The notes under the pieces are model-generated. The model saw nothing but the letters and a program-made list of their open reading frames with translations. It did no database searches and was not told where the DNA came from. A DNA stretch of 64,000 nt from Ailurus styani (taxonomy: Eukaryota > Chordata > Mammalia > Carnivora > Ailuridae), in contig LNAC01000009.1 in NCBI GenBank assembly GCA_002007465.1, forward strand, positions 5,109,167-5,173,166, written 5' to 3'. The position numbers were made by a program, and so were the translations under genes. Below, in pieces: positions 45,870-57,344 of this stretch (the first letter of the stretch is position 1; each line of letters begins with the position of its first letter).

Positions 45870-46030
45870 CCACATCCGCTCAGTAGCCTGTCAAGTACAT
45901 GCAACTATTATCTTCGTTTTCAGAGGAGGAGGCAGAGGTTCCGAGAGCTGTAGTTCACCCAAGCCAGTCTCTGGCGTAAGCAGATTTAAATAGAAGTCTT
46001 CAGATTCCACTGTACCATAACAAAGTCTGC
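45870..46030 (-). mobile_element. MIR relic
   Basis: 'gcaactattatcttcgtttt', 'cagaggaggaggcagaggtt', 'cttcagattccactgtacca'. Confidence 0.55.
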
Positions 46031-46034
46031 TGAT

Positions 46035-47420
46035 AGAAAACACTTGGCCCTAAGCATGCTGTCCACTGCTTAAGGTTGCAGTCACCACTTTTTTATAGCT
46101 CAGGAAAGGCTACAGACAAATGAAGTTCTCCTTTTTGTTTGCTTCTTTTGTTTTTGTCCTTAGGTATTTGTGACTAAATTCGCTAATTTTGCTGGCTGTC
46201 AAGGCTGTGTTAAGGAAAATGGGTTTGAACTGCTGTGGTTTTTGAGTACTGTACTGGATGTCAGAAACCTTTGCCATCACGGGAAATTCTGTCACTCTGG
46301 ATTTACTATCTGTTCCCCACAGCTGAATTCCTCAGCAGTGTGATTTAGCACCCTGGCTCCCCATCAACCGGTTTTGGCATTTATTTGAATGCATTACCCC
46401 ACTGGTTTCCATAAACTATTTTACAATTGTTTAAAATAAATGACTGTTTATTTCCACAAAAACCATCTGTATTTCTTTACAGAGTAGCAGATAACTGTAC
46501 GTAAAATTTGGTAATGTCACAGCGACTCAAGTTAAGAGAAATAGATTAGATTGAAAAATTGGATGCTAAGGGACAGTGTTAAAGGTTTCCATCCTCTGTA
46601 ACAAGTGATACCTGGATTTGAAGGAGGGGGTCAAATGTTTCTCTTTTGAAAGTAATACTAGGCCTCCTTTCTCCAAAGGGAAGTACATTCATGCCAGCTG
46701 AGTAGTGACAGGATATGGACTACAAGCATTCCTCTGTCCCTTCAGCACTCTTTCTTCCTGGAGTGGTATGTGGGAAGCTCCTATCCAGAAGCTTCCAGCC
46801 TTCTCCAGGTTTTGGGTTATCTGTGCCTTATCTCTTCTTGTTCTGATGGTGAGTGGGTTCCTAGGCTGTGTGTCATAGCTCAGAGAACTCTGGTAGGAAG
46901 CGCGTTGGGATAGGTTGCTCTGGTGAGAAAAGGCAGGCCTGGGTGAGGGAACTGAACTGTTGGGGAAGGCAGGATTGGTCCCTGACGGGCGTGGTCTTCC
47001 ATTCTGTAGCCAGTGCCCAAAGCAGCAAAGATCTCCACCAGCCCCGTCCATCCCCAGGAAACCCAGTCAGAGTTGGGACTCTGTTGTGATTCTCCAATCT
47101 GTGGGGACGTTTGGAGTCAGCTGGAAGGGGGACTTCAAGTCCGCTCTGGAGGACGAGGTAGGTAGTCAGGGTGGTAGCCAAGTGGGCCGAGTTTCGGCTG
47201 GTCACCCAATATACACGGGAGCACACCTTTTGCTGTGGCTGCCCCAGGAATGCAGAGGTCCTGAGATCTGTGCTCCCCCCACATTTTTGCCTACAGCTGG
47301 TCCAGGAGACAGGCCCAACCAGAGACCTTCCTAGTGTGGATTGCACAGAGGACTCCAGAGGCAGTGCTACGCACGCAGCTTTGACTTCTTGAGTAGGAGA
47401 AAGCGAGTATCAGAGAAGTG
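46035..47420. other. Unique intronic sequence
   Basis: No repeat was recognised. The 157-codon minus frame (46873-47346) and 124-codon plus frame (46960-47334) overlap and show no known domain, splice or conservation hint, so neither is called a gene. Confidence 0.4.
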
Positions 47421-47429
47421 AAGTAAAGG

Positions 47430-47570
47430 GAAGATTACTTCAGACAGAGGAACTAGTATGAGCAGAGCACAGAGGGTTGAAACAGCATGGTTTGGAGGAT
47501 ATTTCTGGATTACTGTATTATTAGGTGGGAGATGGGAAGGGGAGGGAGATGAGACCAGTTTGGCAGACCT
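47430..47570 (-). mobile_element. Possible L2 fragment
   Basis: 'ggaactagtatgagcagagc' and 'gaaacagcatggtttggagg' fit the antisense L2 body. Confidence 0.4.
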
Positions 47571-47684
47571 CTAGAAGTTCCAGCCTCTGCTGAAGAATCA
47601 TACCCTCCCCCCCTCCCAGTGAAGCTTGGACAGCAGAAGTGGAAACCCAGGCATATGACCTACAGAGTCCTTGGAATAACTCTT

Positions 47685-47845
47685 TAAGTGGGAGGTACTG
47701 TCATCCTCCCTCTTTCACAGGTGGGAAAGCAAGGCATAGAAAGGTTAAGTAACTTGCCCAGGGTCACACAGCTGATAAGTGGTGGAGCTGGGAATTCAGA
47801 ACCAAGCAGTCTGGCTCATGACCACTATACCATACTGTCTCAGGT
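47685..47845 (-). mobile_element. MIR relic
   Basis: 'gtactgtcatcctccctctt', 'ggttaagtaacttgcccagg', 'gtggtggagctgggaattca'. Confidence 0.8.
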
Positions 47846-47884
47846 GTGTTGGGATCAGCAGGGGTTGGAGGGCACTCCCTAGAA

Positions 47885-47920
47885 CACATACACAGCATAC
47901 ACACACACATACACACAGTC
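47885..47920 (+). repeat. Short (CA)n tract
   Basis: About ten interrupted CA units. Confidence 0.8.
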
Positions 47921-48405
47921 CTGAGTTTAGGGCAGGGATCAAATCCAGACCTTCTCCCTACCCTCCAGGCTACAGGGGTGGATGCCAAGCACACGGCCTC
48001 TTGTCTCAAAGCCCGAGTGGAGGCATCAGGACTGTCTTAGAGGGAGAATGAATAGGGCAGACAGAGATAGTATGGAGTCACCCTTTGTTTTCCACAGCCC
48101 CTCTAGAATCCAGGCAGAGGACAGAGCAGGCATAGTTGTCTAGACTTAAGGTGATAGAGCAGGTTGTCAGGTGGACAGTCTGACTGGTGGTCTGCAGTGG
48201 TCCACCCAATGCCTTAACTCTGGACCATGGGAACCCCCGAAGAGGCTCTATGCCATTTTGGGTCCTGAGCCGCCAGCTGCTTAGGTATCTCCCCAGCAGC
48301 CACTGAGCCCCCATGACCTGTGAGGAGCCAGAGATAGTGATAGGGGGCTCCAGAGGACCAGTCCATAGTCTAATCTAGCTGGAATCACCTCTAAGATTGT
48401 TTAAC
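47921..48405. other. Unique intronic sequence
   Basis: No feature was recognised. Confidence 0.35.
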
Positions 48406-48409
48406 CTCA

Positions 48410-48599
48410 TTTTTTTTAAATTGGATTTTTAATGACAGAAGTAATACCTATATATACCGCTGTCAACAATCCAAACAAGATAGAAATCTATAAAGTAAAA
48501 AAGCAAAAGCCTTTGTCTTTGCTACTATCCCATCCAATGCACAGAGGTACTTCTAGTTAACAGAGTAACTGTGAGAATAGTTTGGCTGATAGCCTTCCA

Positions 48600-48634
<35 letters not shown>

Positions 48635-49015
48635 CAACAAATTTTCAACAAATACACACACAACACACACACATAAATGCACATATATAGCTGGAGTTTT
48701 ACTTTATTAATATGGAACATACTCTATACATTCTATATCTTTTTAAATTTAATGATGTATCATGGAAATCTTCCCATGTCTTATTAATTTAGTTTATTTT
48801 TTTAACAGCTACATAACATCCCAGTATACAGATATACCATCATTTATTTAATCGTTTCCTGCTGGAGAATGTTTAGACTGTGCAATTTTTAATTTTAAAA
48901 CAGTGCTGCAGTGAACATCTTTGAACATACATCATTGTGTACTTGGAGTAATGGTTCTCAGGATAGATTCCTTTGTTGGGTCAAAAGCCAAGGTTGTTCA
49001 ATTTTAAATGCCACC
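48410..49015 (-). mobile_element. L1M 3' end relic with internal microsatellite
   Basis: 'catggaaatcttcccatgtc', 'acagctacataacatcccag', 'tttcctgctggagaatgttt', 'cagtgctgcagtgaacatct' and 'cctttgttgggtcaaaagcc' are in the order of an antisense old L1 3' end. Confidence 0.75.
48603..48633 (+). repeat. (TG)n microsatellite inside L1M
   Basis: Fifteen uninterrupted TG units, with a (CA) tract 20 bases on (48654-48674) that could pair with it. Confidence 0.95.
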
Positions 49016-49024
49016 TTGTTGAAG

Positions 49025-49185
49025 TCATCCTATTGAACAAAGATTATTGAGCACCTACAAAGAGCCTGTTGCTGTGCTAGAGCTCTGGGAATACAGAGTC
49101 GGTTTTATTAAAAAGCCGCTCCACCCTCATCTTCAAAGATTTGCGGGAGTGAGGGGAAACAATGACAAATAGACAGAAATGCTTC
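49025..49185 (-). mobile_element. L2 3' end relic
   Basis: 'gaacaaagattattgagcac', 'tgttgctgtgctagagctct', 'caatgacaaatagacagaaa'. Confidence 0.6.
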
Positions 49186-49700
49186 TGATCCAGCAAGCTC
49201 AATACACTGAGAGAAGCACGGCCCCAAGGAAGTTGCAATGAAAGAGCTCTTGATTCTGACAGGGATTTGGGCAGAGCTGCAGAGAGGAGGGGAGATGCCA
49301 AAAGGTGTGCCTCCCTACTCCTCCCGGGAGCCCATCTGTGAGACCGGGTATTCAAGAAGAAATTTGTTCTAAAGAATTATGATGCTTCTGCATTTTCTCC
49401 TACACAAAGAAGGAAATCTCGGCTGTACGCCCTTTTCTTTCCTCCTCTTGGCACTTTCTGATTGATGATTGGAAATGATGGCAATACATAAACTATTTTT
49501 CTTTTTATTTTATGACCTGGTAATAGCAGTAACATATTTCCAGTAAATGTTTTCTATCGCAATAAAAAAGTTGTAACAAGACTAGAAATGGGTATAGTTA
49601 AACCCTAAAGAAATCATACTTTCAGAACTGTGGATTGAGGCAGTAACTCTGTAAATCATTTAACTTAAAAAAAGGTCCCCCTCCACCCCGAAAAACTCAG
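49186..49700. other. Unique intronic sequence
   Basis: No feature was recognised. Confidence 0.35.
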
Positions 49701-49713
49701 GGCAAGCAGCTGG

Positions 49714-49786
49714 TGTTTACTTTAAGTGCCCATCGGATAGGTGCCTGCTNTGTTTACTTTAAGTGCCCATCAGATAGGTGCCTGCT
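49714..49786. repeat. Assembly seam: 36-bp duplication around a single N
   Basis: 49714-49749 and 49751-49786 match at 35 of 36 bases (one G/A difference), with N at 49750 between them. The single difference could be a haplotype variant, as happens when two alleles end at a gap. Confidence 0.95.
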
Positions 49787-49969
49787 ACGAGGGCTGGGGG
49801 AGCCCTGTTTTGAGCCCCATAAGACCAACTACTCTCTTTCTTCCCACCTCATTTCCCACCCAACACCTTTATTCCTTTCTGAGCCAATCAATCATCGCAA
49901 CCTTAAATTTCTTTTTTTCAACCCCTAAATCAAGAAGATTGTAGCATGCTCTTTCTGGAATATGGCATA

Positions 49970-50185
49970 TTAGTGTGGTTAAGAGCATAGGCTCTGGAAA
50001 CACACACCTGGATTCTTGTCCTGGCCACACTGTGGACACATCACTTAACGGCTTCACTTTTTTTTTTTTCCTCCTCTGTAAAATGAGGACTGTAATGGGG
50101 CCTCCCTCATCGAGTTTTATGGTTCAGAGTGCTAATGCATGTAAAGTGCTTTGTTAAGGGCCAGGAAAGTCCTCAGTGTCGCTCA
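49970..50185 (+). mobile_element. MIR SINE relic
   Basis: 'gttaagagcataggctctgg', 'tctgtaaaatgaggactgta', 'gcatgtaaagtgctttgtta'. Confidence 0.85.
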
Positions 50186-50234
50186 CTGTTATATTAAAAA
50201 AGGGTAAATTGATGATTTTATTCAATTTGCATAC

Positions 50235-50430
50235 CAGTATAACAATCAACATTTATTGAGTGTTTATTATGTCCTAGGCATTGTGTTACACATAATCTTT
50301 GCAGTTACTACACAAAGGTTTAGATCAGCTAATGTGCCCAGTGTCACATAGCTTGTAAAAAAGGCCAACATTTTAGTCAAGTTCTTTCTGACTCCAAAAC
50401 CATTGTCTAACCACTGTATGTCCTCCTTCT
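50235..50430 (-). mobile_element. MIR relic
   Basis: 'acatttattgagtgtttatt', 'cctaggcattgtgttacaca', 'gtgcccagtgtcacatagct'. Confidence 0.7.
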
Positions 50431-50439
50431 AAGATTAGA

Positions 50440-52285
50440 TACTCGGTGGGAGCAGAGATGGTAAAACTAGTCCAAACTGCTCAAAAATTAGTTCTGTCTT
50501 ACACAGTCCTGGCCTCCTTTGGCTAATAAAGATTTTGGAGCAGATAGCATTGAGAAACTATGCTCTAGGAGCCCCAGGGCCAGGCCAAAAAAGAGGCATT
50601 TCCTTTCCCTAATTGTAGGCAGAGCAGCCTGCCCCTCAGCTGATCTTGCTTAGGCCCTGTTACTCTTAAGAGAATGGATGTCTGCTTTTTCTGTTTGTCT
50701 GGTGTCCTTAACATGCTCTAAAAATTAGGTCTTTCCCAGCCTTTGTCTTTAATTTCTGATTCTAGCTGACACCTTCATTAATGGTCCAGTACAAGCTTTC
50801 TGTCAACTTGAAGACTACTGTGTAAAAGTGGTTTTGCTGTCCTATCAATAATGGTCATAATTTCCCCAATACTCTCATCAGCAGTGAATTGAGTCTTGCA
50901 GCAAAGAAATGGAAACCCCCGTGCAGTGGTTTTAAAGTGATTTGTCTTGTAGACGGCGTCTTATTTCAGTAAAATCAGGTCAGTGCGGCACTGCTGGGTC
51001 AGATGTAAGTCTGATACAAATTACTTGGAGGAAATTGATCATTTGAACGTTAGGTTATTTTTAGCTACTGTAGCTTTTTAATATCTCTTTTTTTCTTTAT
51101 TTACATCTGTTTTAATAAACTTTAACCATCATCATCAGGCAAATTAAATGTCTTCTCAATTTCAGCCAAGCCTGTGATGATAGGAAAGAATATGGTTTCC
51201 CCACCAGGAAGGCAGGAGCCTTCCCTGCATGGTTTTGGGGTTGGCCACAGTTCTGGCCTTGTTTAAACACTTAAGCCCACTCCTCCTCATCCTCCGGGCG
51301 ACCCCCGTCCTGGGCTTTGTTTATTGCACAGACTGGCCCCTTGACCAGTCTGTTCTTCATTGCTATTGAAAGTTAATGGGGGCAAAATTGCATTCCCAAA
51401 CATTTGAACCTGAAGTGGCCAGGGCCGAACTTAGTTGATCTCTGGTGATCGGTTCAATTTAGTTACGATTTTTTGCCATTAGGCTGGGGCTGAATGATGG
51501 TGATTTGGTTGAGGCCAAATGTCTGAAGAAAATTGGCTCTCTGATAAGAGTGCTGTTATCAGAGGGGGCTCCCTTCTCATTTACATTTAGATGAGTATTG
51601 ATTATTTATTTACTCAGAGAAGTGAGATTCGTTTCCAATCTTATCTTTCTCGTCTCTGCTTGTCAGCAGAAAGAGAGATAGAGCTCCTGACATCAGGCCA
51701 AGATAACAGCACTTTGTAGTAAAGATAAAAGTTGGAATGGGCCTTTTTCTAGTCTTGACTGAAAGGATAAGTTTTAAAAATTAGAACTGATGGGTCAGGC
51801 TTTCAAAACCTTTCCTGAAGGTTTTGCAGTTTAACTAGGCAGGAGAATTGGTTTATTGGAACAGTCTTGGTCTTTCTTCTTTTGTAATAGGACTTGTATT
51901 TAATTTGATTATATTCGGCTGTTTCACTGAGACCAAATTGTGTATTGGCTCAGAAGAGGCTAAAGTGTGACCTTATTGTCATGTCAGCTTGTTCCTTTTT
52001 TATTATTTAAATTCCAAATTATCCAGTCTGAGCCTCAGAGGGAGTATAAGCTACAGTGGCTATCACTTGAATATAATTCAGTGCTTACATTAAGATCAAG
52101 CAGAAAATGATTATAGTCTCCCCTAGAGGAAGAGTTATAAGCGATGGCACTGACACTAAATGGAGACATTTCAGAATAGCTGATGTTGGGTCTGAGCTCT
52201 GGTATTGACAGCATCAGCTTGTCAGTGGTGGCCTTGGCTCAGTGAGGAACTCAGGATTCCGCCAGCCCCTGCCATAGAGCAGGCA
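50440..52285. other. 1.85 kb unique block without recognisable repeats
   Basis: No transposon was seen on either strand. 51,050-51,760 has the look of non-coding regulatory DNA (motif-rich, no frame), with the GATA palindrome at 51,539. The regulatory reading is inference. Confidence 0.4.
51539..51564. promoter_or_regulatory. GATA-motif palindrome
   Basis: CTCTGATAA (51539-51547) and TTATCAGAG (51556-51564) form a perfect 9-bp inverted repeat with an 8-nt spacer; each arm contains a TGATAA GATA-factor site. Further AGATAA or TTATCT sites lie nearby at about 51641, 51702 and 51724. Confidence 0.55.
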
Positions 52286-52289
52286 AGGC

Positions 52290-52850
52290 TTGGCACAGTT
52301 TGCCTCTAATGGGCCTCCCTGCCACCAGTCTCCTCCAACCCATTGTCCACAGTGTCACTAGAAGAATCTTAACACAATGTAAAGCTGATTATGTCACTTC
52401 CCTGCTCTGTTAGCATCTGTTACCAACAGACCTTGACCAATACTCTGGGCCAAGTATCCCAACCCACTGCCCCTCGCATCCCAACAGAACTGAGGCCTTT
52501 TCCACACTGAATTTCTCTTGGTCTGGGCTCTTTATTACCTCCTTGGTTTTGGACATGCTATTCCCTCTGTAGAAATGCACTACTTCCCCTCCTTCACTGC
52601 CTCAGAGTCCTCCTTCAAGGCTGTGCTCAGATGTTTCCACTTCGGAGTAGAGGAAGTTCATCGTTGGCTTCTTCTGTGCTTCCACAGCACCTCATCCACC
52701 CCTACCTGAGGAGGAGTGCTGACTTGGGCCCTTTGGATAACACCTGTTGCTGTGTGTCCTGCCACCTCCCCCAGGCTCCTTGAGGGCTGGAATCACTGAT
52801 TATTCGTCTCTGTGGCTGGGTGATTGTTCATAGGTTTGTTGTATGGATGT
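52290..52850 (+). mobile_element. L2 LINE, long sense copy
   Basis: 'agctgattatgtcacttccc', 'acatgctattccctctgtag', 'tccttcaaggctgtgctcag', 'ccaggctccttgagggctgg' in L2 sense order over 560 bases. Confidence 0.75.
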
Positions 52851-53239
52851 GTGGATGGCGTTGTAACATTGCCTGTCCTTTGGTATCTGTGCTGCCACTG
52901 TTGGCTCTATAACCTTTACTCATCATTTCTAGACTATATTTGTTAAGGCTGAGCCTAGGGAACCTTAGGAATCTTTAGCTTGTAGCTAAAAAGCTTAAAA
53001 GCAAGCTTGTTTAAATAGATACGCACCCTCTCCACCCTGCACCCCTTGGACACACATGAGAAAGGCTATGATATATGTTTGATGCCAGCATTCCCTGCCA
53101 TCCCATGTCTTCCTTAATGGGGCTGTTAGCCTGTTGGGACTCTTGGCTTAGGGGTGCGCCTGCACCTCATGTCAGCCGCCTCTGTGCCAGCCCATACCAG
53201 CAGCAGTAGTAGACGCCGTCACTGAGCACTGTGCGGAAG

Positions 53240-53352
53240 GAGTCAAGGATTGTCTCGTTTCATCTTCACGACAGCCTTCTGAGGGAGGTTCTGTTATCCT
53301 CATTTTAGAGATGAGAAAATATGCAGAGGGAAGTTACTTAGCTTCCCCAGAA
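53240..53352 (-). mobile_element. MIR fragment
   Basis: 'ttcatcttcacgacagcctt', 'cattttagagatgagaaaat'. Confidence 0.6.
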
Positions 53353-53354
53353 TG

Positions 53355-54725
53355 CACATCTGGCCCTATCACTCCCTGAGAGGGTGCAAATACCTGGAGT
53401 TTTCTGCTCAGAATCCAGCCTTTCCTCTTACTGGCTCATACTTCATCTTTTTCTGGCTACAAGAAGCTCTTTCAGATTATAAAGCAGCTCTTTATGCTGG
53501 TGAGTGGACAATGATTGACATGAAGGCACGTCCGTGGAAGTATTCAGCTTTTGACTTCATCATTTTTCTTGAGACAGGTGGTCCTCAAACTTGTTCTGGT
53601 GCTCAGCAATAATAATGATAAGTTGATTCATTTATATCTCACTTCAATCCAAAGAGCATTTGGAATATGTACATTCCTTGTAATAGGATAAAAATATGTA
53701 AATTGAAAGATGACATGAAAGGAAAAGGAAAATAAAGATCAGAGGATTAATTGTCACAGAAATGTGGGCCCAGTCAGCACAGTTGGATCACAGGTTTAGT
53801 GCTGAGCTTCCTCACAGGCAAAGGAGAAAGGGAAACTCTCAGTTAGTTAAAAGATTTATATTAAACTGTCTAAAGATATAAAAGAGCAAACAGTTGCTCC
53901 AAGAAAGTGCAGCTTTTTCCTGAGAGTGGGGTCTGAAGGAAGTTTCTCCCCTGTGTCTTTAGAAGTAAGATGCAAAGTGATTGAGGCAGTGGTCTCTCTC
54001 TCTTTGGGCTTCTGCATTTGCTTCCCACTGGATTTCAACTCTCAGCTGGCTCTCAGCTGTTAAGGAATTGTGTGCTAAAACCTTTTATGTTTCTGTCAGG
54101 GATTGAAGGGATAGACGAAGCTGGACTGACCTGTATGTATCCACCATCCAAGAGATACTTCAGATTTTCTTTGAAACTTATGTGCTGAGATGTTTGCCTC
54201 AGGTTTACAAAATCCCATAAAAATCCTGCCCGGGTATTATAACTTGGACCCCTCCCAAAGTGCCCAGAGCAGTATTTTGTTCCTAGACCATCCGGTGACA
54301 TGGTATTATTGCAATAAATATATCATTGGAATGCCCAAGCAGGTTTTCCTGTGGCTGCACAGTAACTGCTTCCCAGAATCTTCCTTTTGTGTCCACATCC
54401 ACTGCGAAGTAGAGGGCATGTGGCTTCATGCACAGCTGTGATATTTTAAAACCTCCTTCTAAAGGTGGATGTCGCCTTGAGAACTATGTCCTGTTCAGTG
54501 TGAAGGAGACTTTTATATTTTATATAATCGTTTCCTTGGCAAAAATATATTAATAGAAACTGACCTCACAGCTTGTCTTTTTAAAGTGGTTTTGGCTGCT
54601 ATTTTTTCTTTTCTTCCATGTTAGCTGCCTGAAAATTCAGCATTTGCTAGAAACTATAGGTTGATAGATCCAGTAGGTCTGGGTTGTCATAATCTTGATT
54701 ATCGTCACCAGACATTTATTAAGAA
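53355..54725. other. Unique intronic sequence
   Basis: No repeat or exon was recognised in 1.4 kb. Confidence 0.4.
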
Positions 54726-54734
54726 CTTGTTATG

Positions 54735-54965
54735 AGGGAGGCAGTATAGTCTATAGGTATTACAGAGTGCAGGCTAGAGCAGCCTGGCTGTGAGTCTTCA
54801 TTCCACCCCTTCCTATGGGACCTTCTGCCCGTTATTCAGCCTTTGTTAGTCCCAGTTTCTTCCTGCATGAAATGAAATTCATATTCTTTACATGCTGGGG
54901 TGACAAATCAGATCATCTGTATAAAAGGCCTGGCACACAATAGCAGGCCCTGCTACATCGTGATC
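54735..54965 (+). mobile_element. MIR relic
   Basis: 'cagagtgcaggctagagcag', 'cctggctgtgagtcttcatt', 'aggcctggcacacaatagca'. Confidence 0.65.
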
Positions 54966-55009
54966 TCTTAGTATTGTTATGGTCCTGTGAAGAGGGTGCG
55001 GTGGATAGC

Positions 55010-55240
55010 TGACACTTAAATAGCACTATTAATGTATCAGATATTGTTCTGCTTTACAGCTATTAACTCATCGAATCCTCAGAGAAGCCTATGAGATATT
55101 ATTACCCCCATTTTACAGATGAAGAAACTGAGAGAGACGGGGTTGCCCCACAGTCATACAGCTAAGTTGATCAGCCAGGACTAGAGCGAGGCAATCTTGC
55201 CCAAGTCCGTGCCCTTAACCATCAGGTTATATCGCTTCTC
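55010..55240 (-). mobile_element. MIR SINE relic, well preserved
   Basis: 'cagctattaactcatcgaat', 'ccattttacagatgaagaaa', 'gtccgtgcccttaaccatca'. Confidence 0.85.
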
Positions 55241-55890
55241 ATACATACCCTGCTCATTACATGATGTGGCCTGAAATTATCCATCTGGCTTCTTCAGGGG
55301 AAAATGTGTGCAACAGTCTTTCTGTGTGAGATGTTTTATCCATTGTTTGGGCAAGAATTAGGAGTGAAATTGATAGTATAAGAAGCAGTTTTCCATTTGG
55401 GTTTCAATCTCAAGTCTTATCTACAGCTCAACCACCCTGCCTTCGCCAAAGTCAAGACTCATCAGTCCTTTGCTAAGCTCAGAAATGGGTTTCCAAGTTG
55501 GTCTTCAGCTTTTATGGAAGAGCAGGGGGAGTACCCAGGGCAGAAAATGACACTCCAAATTTCATTTAATGACAAAACTGGGCACATGTAGGAATATTCT
55601 TAAGGAAAGATGGAAGGAGAGAGTCTTCCTGGATGGAGGAGAAAATAAGGTGACCCTGTCTTCATAAGGACCCAGGCTACAGCCATTGGACAGGATAAAT
55701 CAGTATGTATGGATTTCATTAAAATAAATTATTTCAGATCATTTTCATTTTGAATTTATAGAAACCACAAGTTAAGTGATTCAGAACCCAAATGAAACTA
55801 CAAATCTACAAAAATCTATACTTATGGTATAAACTATGGCCTCTTTATAATTGGCCAGTAATTTATATTTGCTAGAGGAAAAAAGGTTTA
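55241..55890. other. Unique intronic sequence
   Basis: No feature was recognised. Confidence 0.35.
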
Positions 55891-55894
55891 AAAC

Positions 55895-56120
55895 ACAGAG
55901 GCTTTAGAGCCTAAGATCCTTGAGTTTTATTTCCCGTGTCCTACTTCCTACCTTTGTGATCTTGGCCAAGTTACTTCACCCTGCCAACCTTTAGGGTCCC
56001 AATCTGTGAAATGGGAATAATAACATCTGCCTCTTAGAGTTGTTGTGAGCATACACCACGGTAACATGTAGAATACTTGGCATGTAATGAATGGCCATTC
56101 AGTAAGTGAGAGTCATCATC
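55895..56120 (+). mobile_element. MIR SINE relic
   Basis: 'cttggccaagttacttcacc', 'gtgaaatgggaataataaca', 'cattcagtaagtg'. Confidence 0.8.
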
Positions 56121-56194
56121 ATATTAGGCTTCAGGGAGAAAATCCTAAAGCTACTTTCATGAAACAAATTATTTTAATAGAAATATCTGCAAGG

Positions 56195-56406
56195 GGCGCC
56201 TGGGTGGCTCAGTGGGTTAAAGCCGCTGCCTTCGGCTCAGGTCATGATCCCAGGGTCCTGGGATCGAGGCCCGCATCGGGCTCTCTGCTCAGCAGGGAGC
56301 CTGCTTCCTCCTCTCTCCTCTCTCTGCCTGCCTCTCTGCCTACTTGTAATCTCTCTCTCTGTGTCAAATGAATAAATAAAAATCTTTAAAAAAAAAAAAA
56401 AAAGAA
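56195..56406 (+). mobile_element. Carnivore SINE, mustelid-type tail, young
   Basis: The perfect 16-bp duplication AGAAATATCTGCAAGG lies at 56179-56194 and 56407-56422. The body is close to the presumed consensus, including 'gtgggttaaagccgctgcct'. Confidence 0.97.
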
Positions 56407-56424
56407 AGAAATATCTGCAAGGCC

Positions 56425-56925
56425 TAAGAAACAAGAGAGTAAATGTTGGCATTTGGGAGAGTAAATGATGGCAGTATGGCTTTGAGAGTGGTGCAGGGGG
56501 CTCATCATGTTTAAGAACAAGGAACCCTTCCTAGTACTCCCTGCCTCCCCTGGTTTCCCTCATGTTTCCCAGGCAGCCACAGAGACTGGAAGGAAAGAGT
56601 ACAAAGGAGACCAGCTTGATATTCATCCCGATGCAGTCAGGCCTTGGCTCCCTATGATCAAGAAAGTGATGGCTTATTTACAGTCCAGCCAGTCAGGTAG
56701 GCAGACAGCTTGAGAAGCCCAGCCCCCTGTACACTGTGCTCAGAGTCAGACTAAGCAAGCCTAGGTTGCAGGATTACTTAAGATGAAAATAGCAATCTAC
56801 ATAAACAGATAAATGTCTGGTCTTGATTAAATTATCACATGTGAAAGCCCCATTAGAGAAGCCACAGTGTGTGATAATTATGGTATCCTCAGAAAAATGG
56901 CATAGTAAGAAGTCAGAGGACTTAC
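56425..56925. other. Unique intronic sequence
   Basis: No feature was recognised. Confidence 0.35.
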
Positions 56926-56929
56926 AAGT

Positions 56930-57340
56930 ATATATGATGTATTTTAAATTATAAAACTAGCCTTTATATATTGTAAGAAATGTGAAAAGTACAGGAAAAC
57001 ACTAAGGAAAAATAAAAACACTCATTATCCCACCATCCAGTATAAGAGCTAGTCACACGCTGGAAATAACCTTGCGGCCTTTTTATCCCCCGTGACTTTA
57101 CACGTATTTTTTTCACAATTGTAGTCTTCCTGCATGTATTGTGTTGTAATTTGCTGTTTTCATAAAGTAGCATATTATAAACATGTTTTATAAAATTAGG
57201 CATTTTTGCAGCATCACTTTTAATATCTTTTTGGATTTTCACAATACTTTGTTTAACCAGTCCCCGTTGTTATATTTAGGACGTTCCCAAATTTTGGCTG
57301 TCATAAAAAAGTGAATTATTATAGCTAAACTTTGTACCCA
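56930..57340 (-). mobile_element. L1M 3' end relic
   Basis: 'ataaaaacactcattatccc', 'accatccagtataagagcta', 'tttgctgttttcataaagta' and 'gacgttcccaaattttggct' in antisense order. Confidence 0.65.
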
Positions 57341-57344
57341 GTTT

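Noticed and set aside
46873..47346. A 157-codon minus-strand frame overlapping a 124-codon plus-strand frame
   Set aside because: Both strands are open over the same bases, which points to chance in moderately GC-rich DNA; no domain, start context or exon structure was seen.
56507..56713. A possible extra exon between a pyrimidine-rich stretch and a 'caggta' at 56695
   Set aside because: The peptide does not match SIN1, the acceptor is poor, and no phase joins the known exons.
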